64,000 bases of DNA, from contig JAGTJL010000011.1 in the NCBI GenBank assembly GCA_020746875.1, positions 930,001 through 994,000 on the forward strand. The letters run 5' to 3'. Under the pieces are notes generated by a model. It saw only the letters and a list, made by a program, of their open reading frames with translations. It made no database searches and had not been told where the DNA came from. This stretch comes from Rhexocercosporidium sp. MPI-PUGE-AT-0058. Taxonomy: Eukaryota > Ascomycota > Leotiomycetes > Helotiales. Below are positions 1 through 9,834 of the stretch, one piece after another; the stretch's first letter is position 1; every line of letters starts with the position of its first letter. Position numbers and translations under genes: made by a program.

Positions 1-1432
1 GATGTCGCAGAGCGGTAGAGCCGGTGAGTACTGACGTTTTCCCGTGGGGAGCCTGTTCCCCTTCAACGAGTCCCTCATCTCTCATCACATCCCACTCTGC
101 TTGCAAAATTTCGCGCCACGCAATGACTCCCGCACCTGCACCACCTGCATCTAATATTCGCGGCCCTTCACCACCTTCTCTGAATATCAAATCTCGAACC
201 CATTGGCCACCAAGACGTTTCCGGACTTCTACCAGCGTGTTCGTGATAGATGCGAATGTCCCTGGCATGACTGCAGCTAAATATGCATCTGCCTCAATCT
301 CGCTCATCTTATGCTGCATGGCATCCAACCCGATATTCTTTTGCGGGAGCATTTTCTTCGAAGCAGGTACAGATGCCGAGTAGGGTAGCCCCTTGCCACC
401 GAAGACCCTTTCTGCAGCCTCAGTGACATGCTTTGTGTTCGCGCGTGCGAGCAACTCAGAGATGGGTGCCAGAAATGTCTCCTTTGGAAAGGTAAGTGTC
501 GTAGGATACGTTCCAGATCGACCAGTCATTGTATGAGGATGTGTACGAACAGCATCAGAGCTGATCCATGTCCCATCGCCTTCCTCCTCATCCTCCTCTT
601 CCATTTCCTCCTCGTCCTCCTCGTACTCCTCGTCTATCTCCTCTTCCTCTTCCTCGATAGGTTGGGCCAAAGCTGCATCCATGTCCAATTGCAATCGTGC
701 AATGACATCAATTTCTCGTTGATTCCTCCCTTGGATCTGGACTGCATCTTCGTCGACCTCTTCACTAGCCACAACTCCCTCCTCATAATCCTCTATAAGA
801 CTCTCGCCTTCCTTCACCTGTTCCAGCTCGCCAGCGAGTCCCTCATCTTCAGCTAAGAGTTCCTCGCTGGCCAGATACATCTCATCCGTCTCCTCACTAG
901 TCATCTCCTCCTCCATCACCGAATACCCTAACTCCGGATCAAACTCAACTTCCTCATACTCTCCCTGATCATTCTGCCTCAATAGCACATTCCGCACCTT
1001 ATCCGGATCAACCTCCTCTTCTCCCTCTGGCAGATACTCCAAGTCCTCCGGCTTTGTCTCACGTAATGGCGGCCCATACAATCGTTCATAGAGCACGTAC
1101 TCCTCGACAGACAGATAATCCTTCGGGAGAGTCTCTCCAAACGTCTGTCTTGCCTGCCTGACCACCGCCTCAATGCCAGTATCTGTTCCTCCGGCGGGTG
1201 AGTCTGGCAGGTCCAATTTCGGTTCTTCTGCCCGTTTTCTTGTTGTTGAGAATGCCCGCAAGGTAGTGTGGCGATATGGGAGGGCACGAGGTTGTGTTTG
1301 GATTCGTGTACTGCTGTACCGAGCTCGTGCAGTGTTCGCGGGCGCGCAATTCGTGAACCCGTTCTCGAAAAGCGATAGTAGTTGAAGGCGGCATGATTGA
1401 CACGCCCTTGGTATCTTTCTGGCGGACAACAT
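1..1432 (-). CDS. RSM22: Mitochondrial ribosomal small-subunit protein Rsm22 (3' end outside window)
   Basis: The minus-strand frame is open from an ATG at 1430-1432 to the window edge, giving 477 codons with no intron. The first ~70 residues are rich in Arg, Ser and Ala and contain RAFSTTRKRA, a typical fungal mitochondrial import signal. A long acidic low-complexity stretch lies near residues 255-285. Near residue 420 is LDAGGAGAGVIAWREIL, the SAM-binding-like glycine motif of the Rsm22 methyltransferase-like family, preceded by LVEVRKRLG. Rsm22 acts in mitochondrial small ribosomal subunit biogenesis. The C-terminal part of the family lies beyond base 1. I chose the 1432 start because it opens the targeting peptide; the longer ORF from 1472 is in another frame. 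Confidence 0.88.
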   Translation of the reverse strand, partial: MLSARKIPRACQSCRLQLLSLFENGFTNCAPANTARARYSSTRIQTQPRALPYRHTTLRAFSTTRKRAEEPKLDLPDSPAGGTDTGIEAVVRQARQTFGETLPKDYLSVEEYVLYERLYGPPLRETKPEDLEYLPEGEEEVDPDKVRNVLLRQNDQGEYEEVEFDPELGYSVMEEEMTSEETDEMYLASEELLAEDEGLAGELEQVKEGESLIEDYEEGVVASEEVDEDAVQIQGRNQREIDVIARLQLDMDAALAQPIEEEEEEIDEEYEEDEEEMEEEDEEEGDGTWISSDAVRTHPHTMTGRSGTYPTTLTFPKETFLAPISELLARANTKHVTEAAERVFGGKGLPYSASVPASKKMLPQKNIGLDAMQHKMSEIEADAYLAAVMPGTFASITNTLVEVRKRLGGQWVRDLIFREGGEGPRILDAGGAGAGVIAWREILQAEWDVMRDEGLVEGEQAPHGKTSVLTGSTALRH

Positions 1433-2410
1433 GACTGCAGTGCGTGGTTTGTGAAGCTGTGAAGTCTTCCATAAATTATTTTGGGGAGCTTGATGTTTCA
1501 ACCTGAGGCTCAGACAAGCAGAGCCAATCAAATTCGTCTCAATGGTCAGACTAACAACACTCAACATCATCAAGCAATCTGGCTGTTGTAAATTCATTCA
1601 ACGTTCTAGTCCCAAGATGTCAGACTTTTGGATACCTCTAGGATGTGTGTATCTGATACTTTATCGTCCCAGTGGACGTACAATAGTCTGTGGCGAAGTA
1701 TCCCATATTCCAGTCTCCAAATCTCTTTCATCACATCATGCGTTTGCAATGGAGCTTGTCAATTTCGGAATCATTGAAGTATGCACCCTCTCTTGTTTGG
1801 CTGTTCCGATGCCGTCATGCTTAGTCAAGACTTCTTTCTTGTTGACTTTGATTGAATTCTTTCCTGGCGACATCTCAAAGTTCTGATCCATTAAAGATCT
1901 CAAACTTCTTTATCTGGTCTGTTGAGAGAACTTTTTATCATGTGTTCGCTGCTACTTCCTGGCTCAGGACAAGAGCTTTTTTCATATAAAGCCCACAATA
2001 TTTACGTTAAGATAAATGGGACCTTGTTTCCCCAAAAGTATCAGGAAGCATCTATGAGTCCCTTTCATCATCCTAGATGCTTCTTACCTCTCTCACATGA
2101 AACACCAAAGGCCTGTGGATGTAGCAATTTCCCTTCCATTGCTACATCCACATGGGAGACTCTTTGAAAGACATGATTCTGAATCCTTTAGAACAGCTTG
2201 TAACCACGAAATTGGGGAGTCCTTTGACAGGAGAGAAGTTTGTAGAACCAGCACTGGTCTATATCAAGTTACCCGCCACCCTATCTCCACAGCCTCAGAA
2301 CTCTTTTGCCCAACTACGAATCAAGTCTTCAGCCCCTTCTCACTACATCGGCTGACTTCCAAGTTAAATTGCGATTTGCCTGAACATCAACAGCTCGCGG
2401 CAGCATAGCC
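1433..2410. other. Intergenic region, divergent promoters of RSM22 and RNase H-like gene
   Basis: I see no convincing gene here. Short ORFs exist on the plus strand but none shows a recognisable domain. The region holds one clear hairpin at 2114-2152, listed separately. It should carry the upstream regions of both flanking, divergently transcribed genes. Confidence 0.5.
2114..2152. repeat. Perfect 14-bp inverted repeat (hairpin)
   Basis: The arm TGTGGATGTAGCAA at 2114-2127 is exactly complementary to TTGCTACATCCACA at 2139-2152, with an 11-base loop. It lies about 260 bp upstream of the RNase H-like start codon. It could be a protein-binding palindrome or the remnant of a small inverted-repeat element. 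Confidence 0.7.
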
Positions 2411-3853
2411 ATGGGATCCTCGACCTATCCAAATGATACCTTCCTAGATCTCTGCAACTCCCATCATCTAACAGTCTGCAAACCATGTGCTGAAGCTGGC
2501 TCCTGGACCAGATCCGATCTCCATCCCAGCCGTGATGAGCTGCACCTCGCCACCAAAATCACCCTAACCACAGTCGGTGTCTGCTCCCAAACGAACGACA
2601 AGGCAGCCTGCGCATTTTCTTATGATCCATGGTCATCTCCAGACAAATCGCGGCAAGGTGACCCTGTCCGCGTTTCCTTTCGAGTCGAAGAACAAGGTCC
2701 GGACGAACTCCGCCATCGTCAATCTCTAGCAAGGGCAGAAATACGAGCTGTGGTTGCGGCGTTTCAGGCTCGAGACTGGGTCGCTGAAGGATGGAAAGTC
2801 CTAACGATTTGTACTGATGCGGGTTCGATGCGAGGAATTCCGGTTGAACGGGCTCGAGAGTGGCGGATGAAGGGCTGGAGGAGGCGGAATGGTATGGAGT
2901 ATGCAAATAAGGACTTGTGGGGCCTGTTACTTCGTATTGTGCGGTATTTGGAAGAGCAAGGTGTATGTGTCAGGATTGAGCATGTCAAGAGTGTCAAACG
3001 TTATCTTAGGAGGTCGACTGCGGAGATGTCCCTGGCAGAGCCGGATGTGGAGCACTTCTTCGCTGTCAAGAGCTGGATGGGTACGGATGCAAATATTTGG
3101 GCTGGTGGGTCTGGATCCGGGGGATGGATAGGAGAGCTAGCGAACGAAAATGTGGTCCCCATTCCTAGAAATACTCTAGAGACTATCTCTAAAGAACCTA
3201 GTGAAGGACCCAGCGCGGTAGGGGAGACACGCGACTTCGGTTACGGTGCCACCAATACCCAAGCAGGCAACATCATCGAATCAGGGACCTACAGGGAAAA
3301 TGGATCTGCTGATTTGGCTTCTATGTCCGGTAATCATAGAGAGGCTGAAAACACGGGAGCTCATACCAAGGACGTCCCGTCACAAAACCACATCGATTCA
3401 CGCTGGCCTTGGACAATGGCCCAACTGACTTCATATATGTCGTCGTTATGGCCGGTCAACTTCGAATTCTCTACTAATCCCCTTGAAGCGGCGGGACTCT
3501 TGAATGAGGAGCAGGTTGCATCCGAATTCTCCAAAGATAATACGAAATCCGCATCCGTCGGCGCCGATGAGAAACCTGGATCTGTACGGAAAGGAAATGG
3601 CTGTGGCGCTGACTCGAATGGTGCTCCATCGAGGAGCATCAGAGAAGAACGTAGAGGAACTAGGTCTGACGAATGCGCGATGTTAGGACTTTCTAGAGAG
3701 GCGCAGGAGATCGATGGCGGAACGAGGGCTAATATGCAACGTGTACGAGTAGGTGCTGATCTGGCAGGAGGTGTGGAAGTCGCGTTCGCAGTCTGCACCG
3801 ACGCATCCGAATTTACTGATGGGTTCAAAGTTCCTGGAGGATGGTACAAATAA
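2411..3853 (+). CDS. RNase H-like fold protein, 480 aa
   Basis: This is a single-exon ORF starting at ATG 2411. Residues ~75-210 look like an RNase H fold: RAEIRAVVAAF supplies the Glu-bearing helix, TICTDAGSMRG the second acidic strand (Asp), and EWRMKGWRRRNG...NKDLW matches the basic protrusion and N-x-D-L-W of RNase H1-type enzymes. The final catalytic Asp and His of RNase H1 are not obvious; EPDVEHFF may occupy that place. The C-terminal ~250 residues are polar and low in hydrophobics, probably disordered. There is no reverse transcriptase or integrase nearby, so it does not look like part of a recognisable retroelement. It is an RNase H-like gene of the type seen in many moulds; the substrate is unknown. 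Confidence 0.7.
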   Translation: MGSSTYPNDTFLDLCNSHHLTVCKPCAEAGSWTRSDLHPSRDELHLATKITLTTVGVCSQTNDKAACAFSYDPWSSPDKSRQGDPVRVSFRVEEQGPDELRHRQSLARAEIRAVVAAFQARDWVAEGWKVLTICTDAGSMRGIPVERAREWRMKGWRRRNGMEYANKDLWGLLLRIVRYLEEQGVCVRIEHVKSVKRYLRRSTAEMSLAEPDVEHFFAVKSWMGTDANIWAGGSGSGGWIGELANENVVPIPRNTLETISKEPSEGPSAVGETRDFGYGATNTQAGNIIESGTYRENGSADLASMSGNHREAENTGAHTKDVPSQNHIDSRWPWTMAQLTSYMSSLWPVNFEFSTNPLEAAGLLNEEQVASEFSKDNTKSASVGADEKPGSVRKGNGCGADSNGAPSRSIREERRGTRSDECAMLGLSREAQEIDGGTRANMQRVRVGADLAGGVEVAFAVCTDASEFTDGFKVPGGWYK

Positions 3854-4323
3854 TTGCTGCTCATGTTCAAACTACAAGCAGTGGGGAATTGAATGTGCTC
3901 TGTAATGGCAACGTCATCAAAATACTAAGGAATTTTCACTGCAATCTTGATTATCATTGAGAATGGCGGAGTTTGGTCTCACAGCCCTGCATTACTTCTT
4001 CCATAATGTTTGTTGACCTTGCGCTCGGCTCGGACATGGATCGAGGTCGGCTGACCAGGCCCGAACGGTTAGTGAGTACGGGGGGTAAGAATCGGTCAAT
4101 AATTGGACCATGGCCACTCAGGTGATCAGCATCTCATAGTACGCAGACTCTATTAAATACCTCATAGACAGCTTTTGTCGACAATAGAAAGTCCCGTTGA
4201 GGGTGATGTATCTGTCGAATTATTCTTCAATTATATATCCCACTCACCAGCAACAATATCCTCCCTGCTTTTATAAGTGGCATAGGTTTTACTGGGAACC
4301 TGGATCCAAATCAACCCTCAAAA
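3854..4323. other. Intergenic region upstream of the YbjQ-type gene
   Basis: No gene is visible. The stretch contains AT-rich TATA-like sequence around 4230-4240, about 90 bp before the downstream ATG, and should include the promoter of the YbjQ-type gene. Confidence 0.4.
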
Positions 4324-4830
4324 ATGGCAACCACCACCACCTCCAAATCTCAAAACAAGACGATTGAAATGAACGACGTCCCAAGCACATTCGTCGACAC
4401 GCAGGGCGTCATAATCTCAACCATGAACGACCTCCCGGGGTACCGCATCACGAAAGTCCTTGGCACAGTCTACGGCATCACAGTCCGGGCTCGTAACTGG
4501 GGAGCCGATCTAGGTGCTTTTTTGAAATCAGCTGTTGGTGGTGAAATTAGATTCTTCACGACTTTGATGTATTCGTCAAGGAATGCGGCAGTGGAGAGAT
4601 TGGTGGGGGAGTGCTTGCAGAAGGGTGGGAATGCGATTATTGCTATGAGATTTGATCAAGGAGAGGTGAGATGCTTGGGTTTGTTGAGGTTTGAATGAGG
4701 ATTTGCTGATTTTGGGGGTTAGGTGAATACGTTTGCTCAGGTTTGTGCCTATGGGACTGCTGTGGTTGTCGAGAAACTTGATGAGGGGCCAGGAGTTGGT
4801 CATTCGGCTGGTCAAGGAAGTCACCCATGA
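4324..4830 (+). CDS. YbjQ/UPF0145-type protein, 149 aa, one intron
   Basis: Exons are 4324-4665 and 4723-4830; the 57-nt intron begins GTGAG and ends TTAG. The protein has the YbjQ (DUF74, putative heavy-metal-binding) pattern in order: TMNDLPGYRITKVLGTVYGI, VRARNWGADL, GGEIRFFTTLMYSSRNAAVE, then GGNAIIAMRFDQGE, and after the intron VCAYGTAVVVEKL. Removing the intron is needed to reach the conserved C-terminal AYGTAVVVE strand, which supports the junction. Bacterial homologues form pentameric beta/alpha proteins of unclear function; metal binding is only a prediction. The domain fills nearly the whole protein. Confidence 0.85.
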
Positions 4831-5047
4831 AGTTGATCAGAAAGTAAAAATGGTTCAATCAGTATGCTTCGTTGTATTGCATCCACTTGCAGTTAATAGC
4901 CGGCGTGTATCATCTATCCTTCAGTAGAACCAGGAACTCCAAATTTCGTTACATCATTTCAATCCCACCCCAGCGCATATCTTCGTTTATTTTTTCCAGC
5001 GTCCTCTTCTCATTTCATCGTTGTTGTTTCTCGCTTCGAATAACCAT

Positions 5048-7639
5048 TTAGACAATCCTGATACGGCCCATGTTATCAATAGCCTCCCAGGCCTCTTCTT
5101 CTGCAGTCCCAAAGCGAGTCAACATCTCACCTCTCATCCAGCCCTGCACAAAGCAACTTCCTCCAAACCTATGCGTTCCATCCTCATTCTCATACAAGAT
5201 GACCGGCGAGCTACAACAGCTCAGAATCGCTATCTTAGCACCCTCCTTGACATAATGAGGAGCGAGTCCCATAAAACTATCCTCCGTAATGACCAAGCAT
5301 CGACCCCTGGTCACAACGGAATACATGTCTCGTCCATTGCTTTTGATCAAAGCATCCCCTTTTCCATCCCATCCTGGTACATACTTCCTTAAGTCGTTCG
5401 AACCTCCCTCGGATTTCCCCGCCAGCATGCCCCAGAATCTTGCTTGGAAGTTCTGCTCGAGAAGGGGAAGTGCGGCATCTTCATCCGCCTGCAATGCTCC
5501 AGCTGCCATCTCCATCCAATCATTCCAGATTGGTTGCTCGACGAGAGTGGAATCGCTTACTTCGTATGGGCCAATCAATCCCACTGTGTCTAGTACGACC
5601 CCTGCGCATTCGAGGATGGTGCCATCGAAGGAGAACCTGGGATTCAGAGTGTGCGCTCCGGCGGCGCTGTACATCGGTCCACCGATGTCATTGATGGCCC
5701 TCATCAGAGTGATCGGGATATAGCTCTGACGGACCATACTGCTGACCGTTGCTGGAGTACTCCAATCTGCACACCATGACGGAATTGTGAGTCCATCAGC
5801 AACGTTTGGCTCAGCGGCACAAATTATATCCAAACTATCGTTCTTCTTGGCAACTGCAGCAGCGAACTCAAGCCAGGTCTCAGACAAAGGCTTTGTATAG
5901 TCCATGGTGAATTCCATACCTTTCGTATCGGTTGCCAAGTTCCAAAGTGCAAAAACCTTGTCATGAGGAACTGTACTCTGAAAGTCTCGGCAAAGAGTAA
6001 CAATATCTAGAATCCCCGGTGCAGTTGTCGGAATATCATACCAGAGCTCATTCTGCTGCGCAAGCAAAGTATTGCTATTCTCTTCGATTTCGTCAGTCCT
6101 ACCGTGCCGGAGGTGGCGTAGATAAAACAGGCGTCGTACAAATGAGAGTTCGCTGTGAGGAACATTTTTCAGTGAGGGGTCTGCAGCGTATATCCTCTCA
6201 GTTAAGTCTTTGTCGGAATACAGTATGTCCAACAGTCGCCAAGTCGCATGGTCAAGCCTCTTCCACTCCACGATAAAGTCTTTACCACATATGATGTAAG
6301 GTCTTCGAGCTGCTGCGAGCTCTTGAGCGACCCAGATCCGTCGAAAATATGGCCGAAGTAAGAAGCGATAGAGAGCTGCAAGTCGTCGTGGGAAATCTTC
6401 TCTATTCTTCACCTCAAGCCATCCCCTTTCGAAAAGTATGTTACCGGCAGAAAAGTGGGTTGGTCTCAAGTCAGAGACGAGTCCCAGTGCAAGATCACTA
6501 GTCTCGTCAGGCTCGCCAACCCAACACGCCACCACATCAGCATCCTCGTAGACACTAAGAATGCGAGGGAGCTGTCTGTTCCGCTCGGAAATGTTGCTTT
6601 GATCAATACACACGGCATCAATCCAGAATCTCAGGTATCCTCCTCCTGGCTTCCTCATAGTACGGAGGAAAGTATCCAGATTTTTCCGAATCAGAAAGCG
6701 CTGGCCACTGAGCTCAATTAACTCGGTTGCTTCTTCGTTGCCCCACATGTACGAGACGCAACTGAAGCTGACACCGTTGTGCATGGGATTGTATCCTATG
6801 AGACCTACGAGTGGGTCATCATAGTTGTCAGAGCTTCTCACGGTGATTATGCGGGTCTCATTTGCGACGTAATCGAGGGGTAGGTAAGTGTGGTCTGGCA
6901 GACGCGCAACTCCCTTCGCATACTCAGCCGCAAAGGCGAGGGGAATAGGGCTGTGGATGTTGAAGTTCAGATCTCCATATGATCTATCGTTTTGGGGTCG
7001 AGGTTCGAATGGCGGTTCAAGTTTTCCTTGGTCCCATATCGTCATGATGGCTTCGCTCATATCGATGACGTTCTCGGCATGTCGGCTCATGGTATCCATC
7101 CATTCCTGGTTCCAGTATTCGGCCTTCTCCTCGGGTAGGCGATGGTTGATGCAGATATCTCGGAACCAGAATCTCTTTGTCTTGATCTCATCTCGGACAT
7201 CATCGAGATATGTCCATATATTGGGGGAGGTTGAAGACAGGGCATTGTCAATGATGATCAATGCGGCATCAAACGGGTTGCCTCGAGTGTTGACCAATGC
7301 AGTGTACGGCTCGCATTTATCGAGTGGTTCAATGGAAAGAGAGACTTTTAGTGGACTTTCTGCTTTCCCGTGATGGGGGTTGAGATTGAGAAATCGCATC
7401 TCCTTAGTCTCTAGGTTGAGATTGGTGAAGGTGTAGCTTTCAAGGGCGGAATTTTCAATTTCTTGTTCGTTGCGATGCCACGGACGCCGTTTCCTCTTTT
7501 CTCGCAAGCCCTCCTCTGCCAGATTATCGCCATCGTCCTCTTTGGAATCGGTGTTGATATTGATGTCGCTTATCTCAGTATCCACAATTTCATCTTGCCG
7601 GCTGACAGTATCGCCCGAGCCAGGTTGTACTGGGTCCAT
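5048..7639 (-). CDS. HET-domain protein (heterokaryon incompatibility type), 863 aa
   Basis: One exon. The HET domain is seen at roughly residues 270-420: VSFSCVSYMWGNEEATELI (HET block 1), then LRFWIDAVCIDQSNISERN (block 2) and ILSVYEDADVVACWVGEPD (block 3). The C-terminal ~450 residues are typical of long HET proteins and hold no further domain I recognise. HET domains trigger programmed cell death after hyphal fusion between incompatible strains, but most paralogues have no tested role. I chose ATG 7639 (MDPVQPGSGD) rather than 7696, because the upstream 19 residues look untranslated. The N-terminus is acidic, with a run of basic residues near residue 50. Confidence 0.87.
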   Translation of the reverse strand: MDPVQPGSGDTVSRQDEIVDTEISDININTDSKEDDGDNLAEEGLREKRKRRPWHRNEQEIENSALESYTFTNLNLETKEMRFLNLNPHHGKAESPLKVSLSIEPLDKCEPYTALVNTRGNPFDAALIIIDNALSSTSPNIWTYLDDVRDEIKTKRFWFRDICINHRLPEEKAEYWNQEWMDTMSRHAENVIDMSEAIMTIWDQGKLEPPFEPRPQNDRSYGDLNFNIHSPIPLAFAAEYAKGVARLPDHTYLPLDYVANETRIITVRSSDNYDDPLVGLIGYNPMHNGVSFSCVSYMWGNEEATELIELSGQRFLIRKNLDTFLRTMRKPGGGYLRFWIDAVCIDQSNISERNRQLPRILSVYEDADVVACWVGEPDETSDLALGLVSDLRPTHFSAGNILFERGWLEVKNREDFPRRLAALYRFLLRPYFRRIWVAQELAAARRPYIICGKDFIVEWKRLDHATWRLLDILYSDKDLTERIYAADPSLKNVPHSELSFVRRLFYLRHLRHGRTDEIEENSNTLLAQQNELWYDIPTTAPGILDIVTLCRDFQSTVPHDKVFALWNLATDTKGMEFTMDYTKPLSETWLEFAAAVAKKNDSLDIICAAEPNVADGLTIPSWCADWSTPATVSSMVRQSYIPITLMRAINDIGGPMYSAAGAHTLNPRFSFDGTILECAGVVLDTVGLIGPYEVSDSTLVEQPIWNDWMEMAAGALQADEDAALPLLEQNFQARFWGMLAGKSEGGSNDLRKYVPGWDGKGDALIKSNGRDMYSVVTRGRCLVITEDSFMGLAPHYVKEGAKIAILSCCSSPVILYENEDGTHRFGGSCFVQGWMRGEMLTRFGTAEEEAWEAIDNMGRIRIV

Positions 7640-8153
7640 CTTGAGCGGTTGATGGGCGATAAAATAGATATTCCAGAACGGTGACTTCAACAGCAATATG
7701 AAGTCGTGAGATGAGATTCAAACATAGATTGTACGCTAGTGTGGATCTCGATCCTCAAATCCTGATTGGGCTGTGCCGCCCGCACCGCCACTCACCCACC
7801 GAGCTACAAGTCTCATGCTAGGAATCGAAGGACTCAACAGGCAGATCTGTTGATCCCACGGAGGCAGCAGAGCGCAGCCATGCTTGCCAATTTTCGCACA
7901 TCGTAGACTAGTGGCTCTCGCGAACAAATCGGGGAGGGTCTCGGCTAACATCAAAATAGGCGGCAGCCCGGTTGCCTGTTCGACAGAAGTAATGAACAAC
8001 ATCGCTTTCTTGTAGGTAAGTGGCAAAGGCACTAGCCTGTTTCCTTTCCCATCATCTCTGGTAGAGCAGTATGACAGTAGCCAGATTTGGCTCGCAGTCA
8101 CGTGCCCCAAATATCCTCCCTCAGCTTGATCATCCAAATTCTCTTAGTGTATG
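7640..8153. other. Intergenic region upstream of the HET gene
   Basis: A 133-codon minus-strand ORF spans 7736-8137, but it has no recognisable domain, no supporting neighbour and odd composition, so I do not call it a gene. The region should contain the HET promoter and the 3' end of the bZIP gene. Confidence 0.4.
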
Positions 8154-9133
8154 TCACTCGTCATAAAGAAGAGGCTCCTCATTTCTCTCCAGCCTCCATC
8201 TATTTGTTGCCTCGAGCACCCCGGGCACTCCTTTGAATATCCACCCCCATTTCCTCAGAAACCCCTCCGATAACTCCCACCCTGTAATATCCCAAGGCGG
8301 GGACCATGCAACAATACCACGCCGAGTGATTTCATCATCGGGAAAACCTTCATACAGGCCGCCGATACAATCGGCCCAAAGATCGTATTCGTCGAATGTG
8401 CCAGCGGCCCGAATTAAACGGTCTCGTACTTCGGGGGAAGGGAACTGGTCGATCCAGTCGGCGTGTGGTATTGTTTGTTGAAGAGTGGTGGGTAGCAGTG
8501 ATGGAGGGAGTAGATCAGGCCTGGTAGGGTATGGAATGATGTGAGTAACTTCTTCGCCCGCACAATCGAGGGGTGTGGTAAGGATGCCTGAGACTAGGGT
8601 GCGATTGACAGCCGAGGCACGGAGTGCGTTGAATTGGAGGAGCGTGATGAGGTGGTCTGAACAAAGGGGAAATATAATTCGCAAGTGTTCTGCTCTAGTC
8701 CCACGTGGAAGCAAGGCATTTTTCGGATTGTATATCTGTTTGATGCGGGATGCTGGAATTTTGGAAATGGATTGCAGCTCGAAGTTCCAGCACTCCACCA
8801 ATGGTTCTGACTTGACTAGTGTCTCTGTAGAGGTAATTGATACGCCTACTTTCTTTACTAGAGCTTTTCGTTTTCCTGTTGCTTTGTTAAAATGTTCGAA
8901 TAGGTCGAGTGTTTTCAGTCAGACTAGTCCTGACTCTTGACTCTTGATTTGGACCCCTGACTTGGACGGAATGATAAGACTACCAGGCATCACTTACGGT
9001 ATGCCCTTGTATTGAGTCTAGTCTGTGCCCGTCTACGTGCTGCAGCATCCTTGGTACCGGTCCAGTCGTCTTCTACGCTTATTGCCTGTACTTCGTGAGC
9101 AAGTTTTGCCAAGTGATGTCGTCTCTGAGACAT
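8154..9133 (-). CDS. bZIP transcription factor with DUF3425 domain, 285 aa
   Basis: Exons are 9133-8998 and 8875-8154, with a 122-nt intron (GTAAGT...ACAG). The basic region straddles the intron: EDDWTGTKDAAARRRAQTRL NTRAYR is followed in exon 2 by KRKALVKKVG. The DDWTG...ARRR signature before the basic helix is typical of the fungal bZIP/DUF3425 family. The rest matches DUF3425: LITLLQFNALRASAVNRTL, TLQQTIPHADWIDQFPSPEV, and a C-terminal GIVAWSPPWDITGWELSEGF...KWGW...TNRWRLER. Such proteins are predicted nuclear DNA-binding regulators; targets are unknown. The gene is divergent from the SDR gene at 9835, and four copies of a 16-bp motif lie between them. Confidence 0.88.
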
Positions 9134-9834
9134 ACCTCAGCCAACTGCGGCATCGACTCGAGCTGAACCTGGGTGCTTGATCGCAGTACTGTTAGATCTA
9201 CAGGCCGATAAGTGTCCGTCATGATGCTTGGGCACGCGTGAGCCGGGATGATGAATAACTGATGGTGGATGAGGAGATGCTCTCGTCTCTTCAGTTCTCG
9301 CCAAGCTTAGTAGGGTTTTCATGCAGCCTGCTCACACTGACAGCTTCGGTCCAAACACTCGGAGATAGCGGTATGTTCGTGATTTCCCATTATTTCGTAG
9401 CTGACGTTGTTACTAAGATGGCACGATCGAAGGATGTCACCAAACAGTATTACGCCTTTAACCGCATGAGGCCTGGCGTCATGCAACCTGCTCACAACTC
9501 CGCCACCAGGGGGCCATGCAGCTGGCTCACTCGCTTACCAGCAATTTTCCCATTGGGTGTGAAACTCATGCAGCTTGCTCACCACAGAGCGTGACCCATG
9601 CTCGAGATATCAGATTATTGAAGAAAGGCTTCTTAGATTTTGTTCCACGAACGCGGGAGAATGATATAAAGGCCTTTGCAAATCTACAAAGTCGATGCAT
9701 CTTTTGTATCAACCAATACATCAAAATCGCTACCGTCCATCACTCACTTCAACACAAAATCTTTACTTTCTCTTGTTTCTAGTGAACTCATATATCCACA
9801 CTTACACCGACTCCAGTACTTGCTCACTTCAAAC
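9134..9834. promoter_or_regulatory. Bidirectional intergenic region between bZIP and SDR genes
   Basis: This 700-bp spacer holds four related 16-bp motifs with consensus CATGCARCYKGCTCAC at 9320-9335, 9480-9495, 9515-9530 and 9567-9582, all on the plus strand. A TATA-like GATATAAA lies at 9663-9670, about 165 bp before the SDR start codon. The motifs are seen directly; their regulatory role is inferred. Confidence 0.45.

Noticed and set aside
428..856. Plus-strand ORF with Leu/Ile/Val-rich run
   Set aside because: It is the antisense shadow of the acidic stretch of RSM22.
1542..1886. 114-codon plus ORF
   Set aside because: No domain, unusual composition, lies in intergenic DNA.
2152..2355. 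67-codon ORF starting MGDSLKDMILNPLEQLV
   Set aside because: Protein-like at the start but no homology I recognise, and it overlaps a longer ORF in another frame; not enough evidence.
7736..8137. 133-codon minus ORF between HET and bZIP
   Set aside because: No domain or splice signals supporting a gene.
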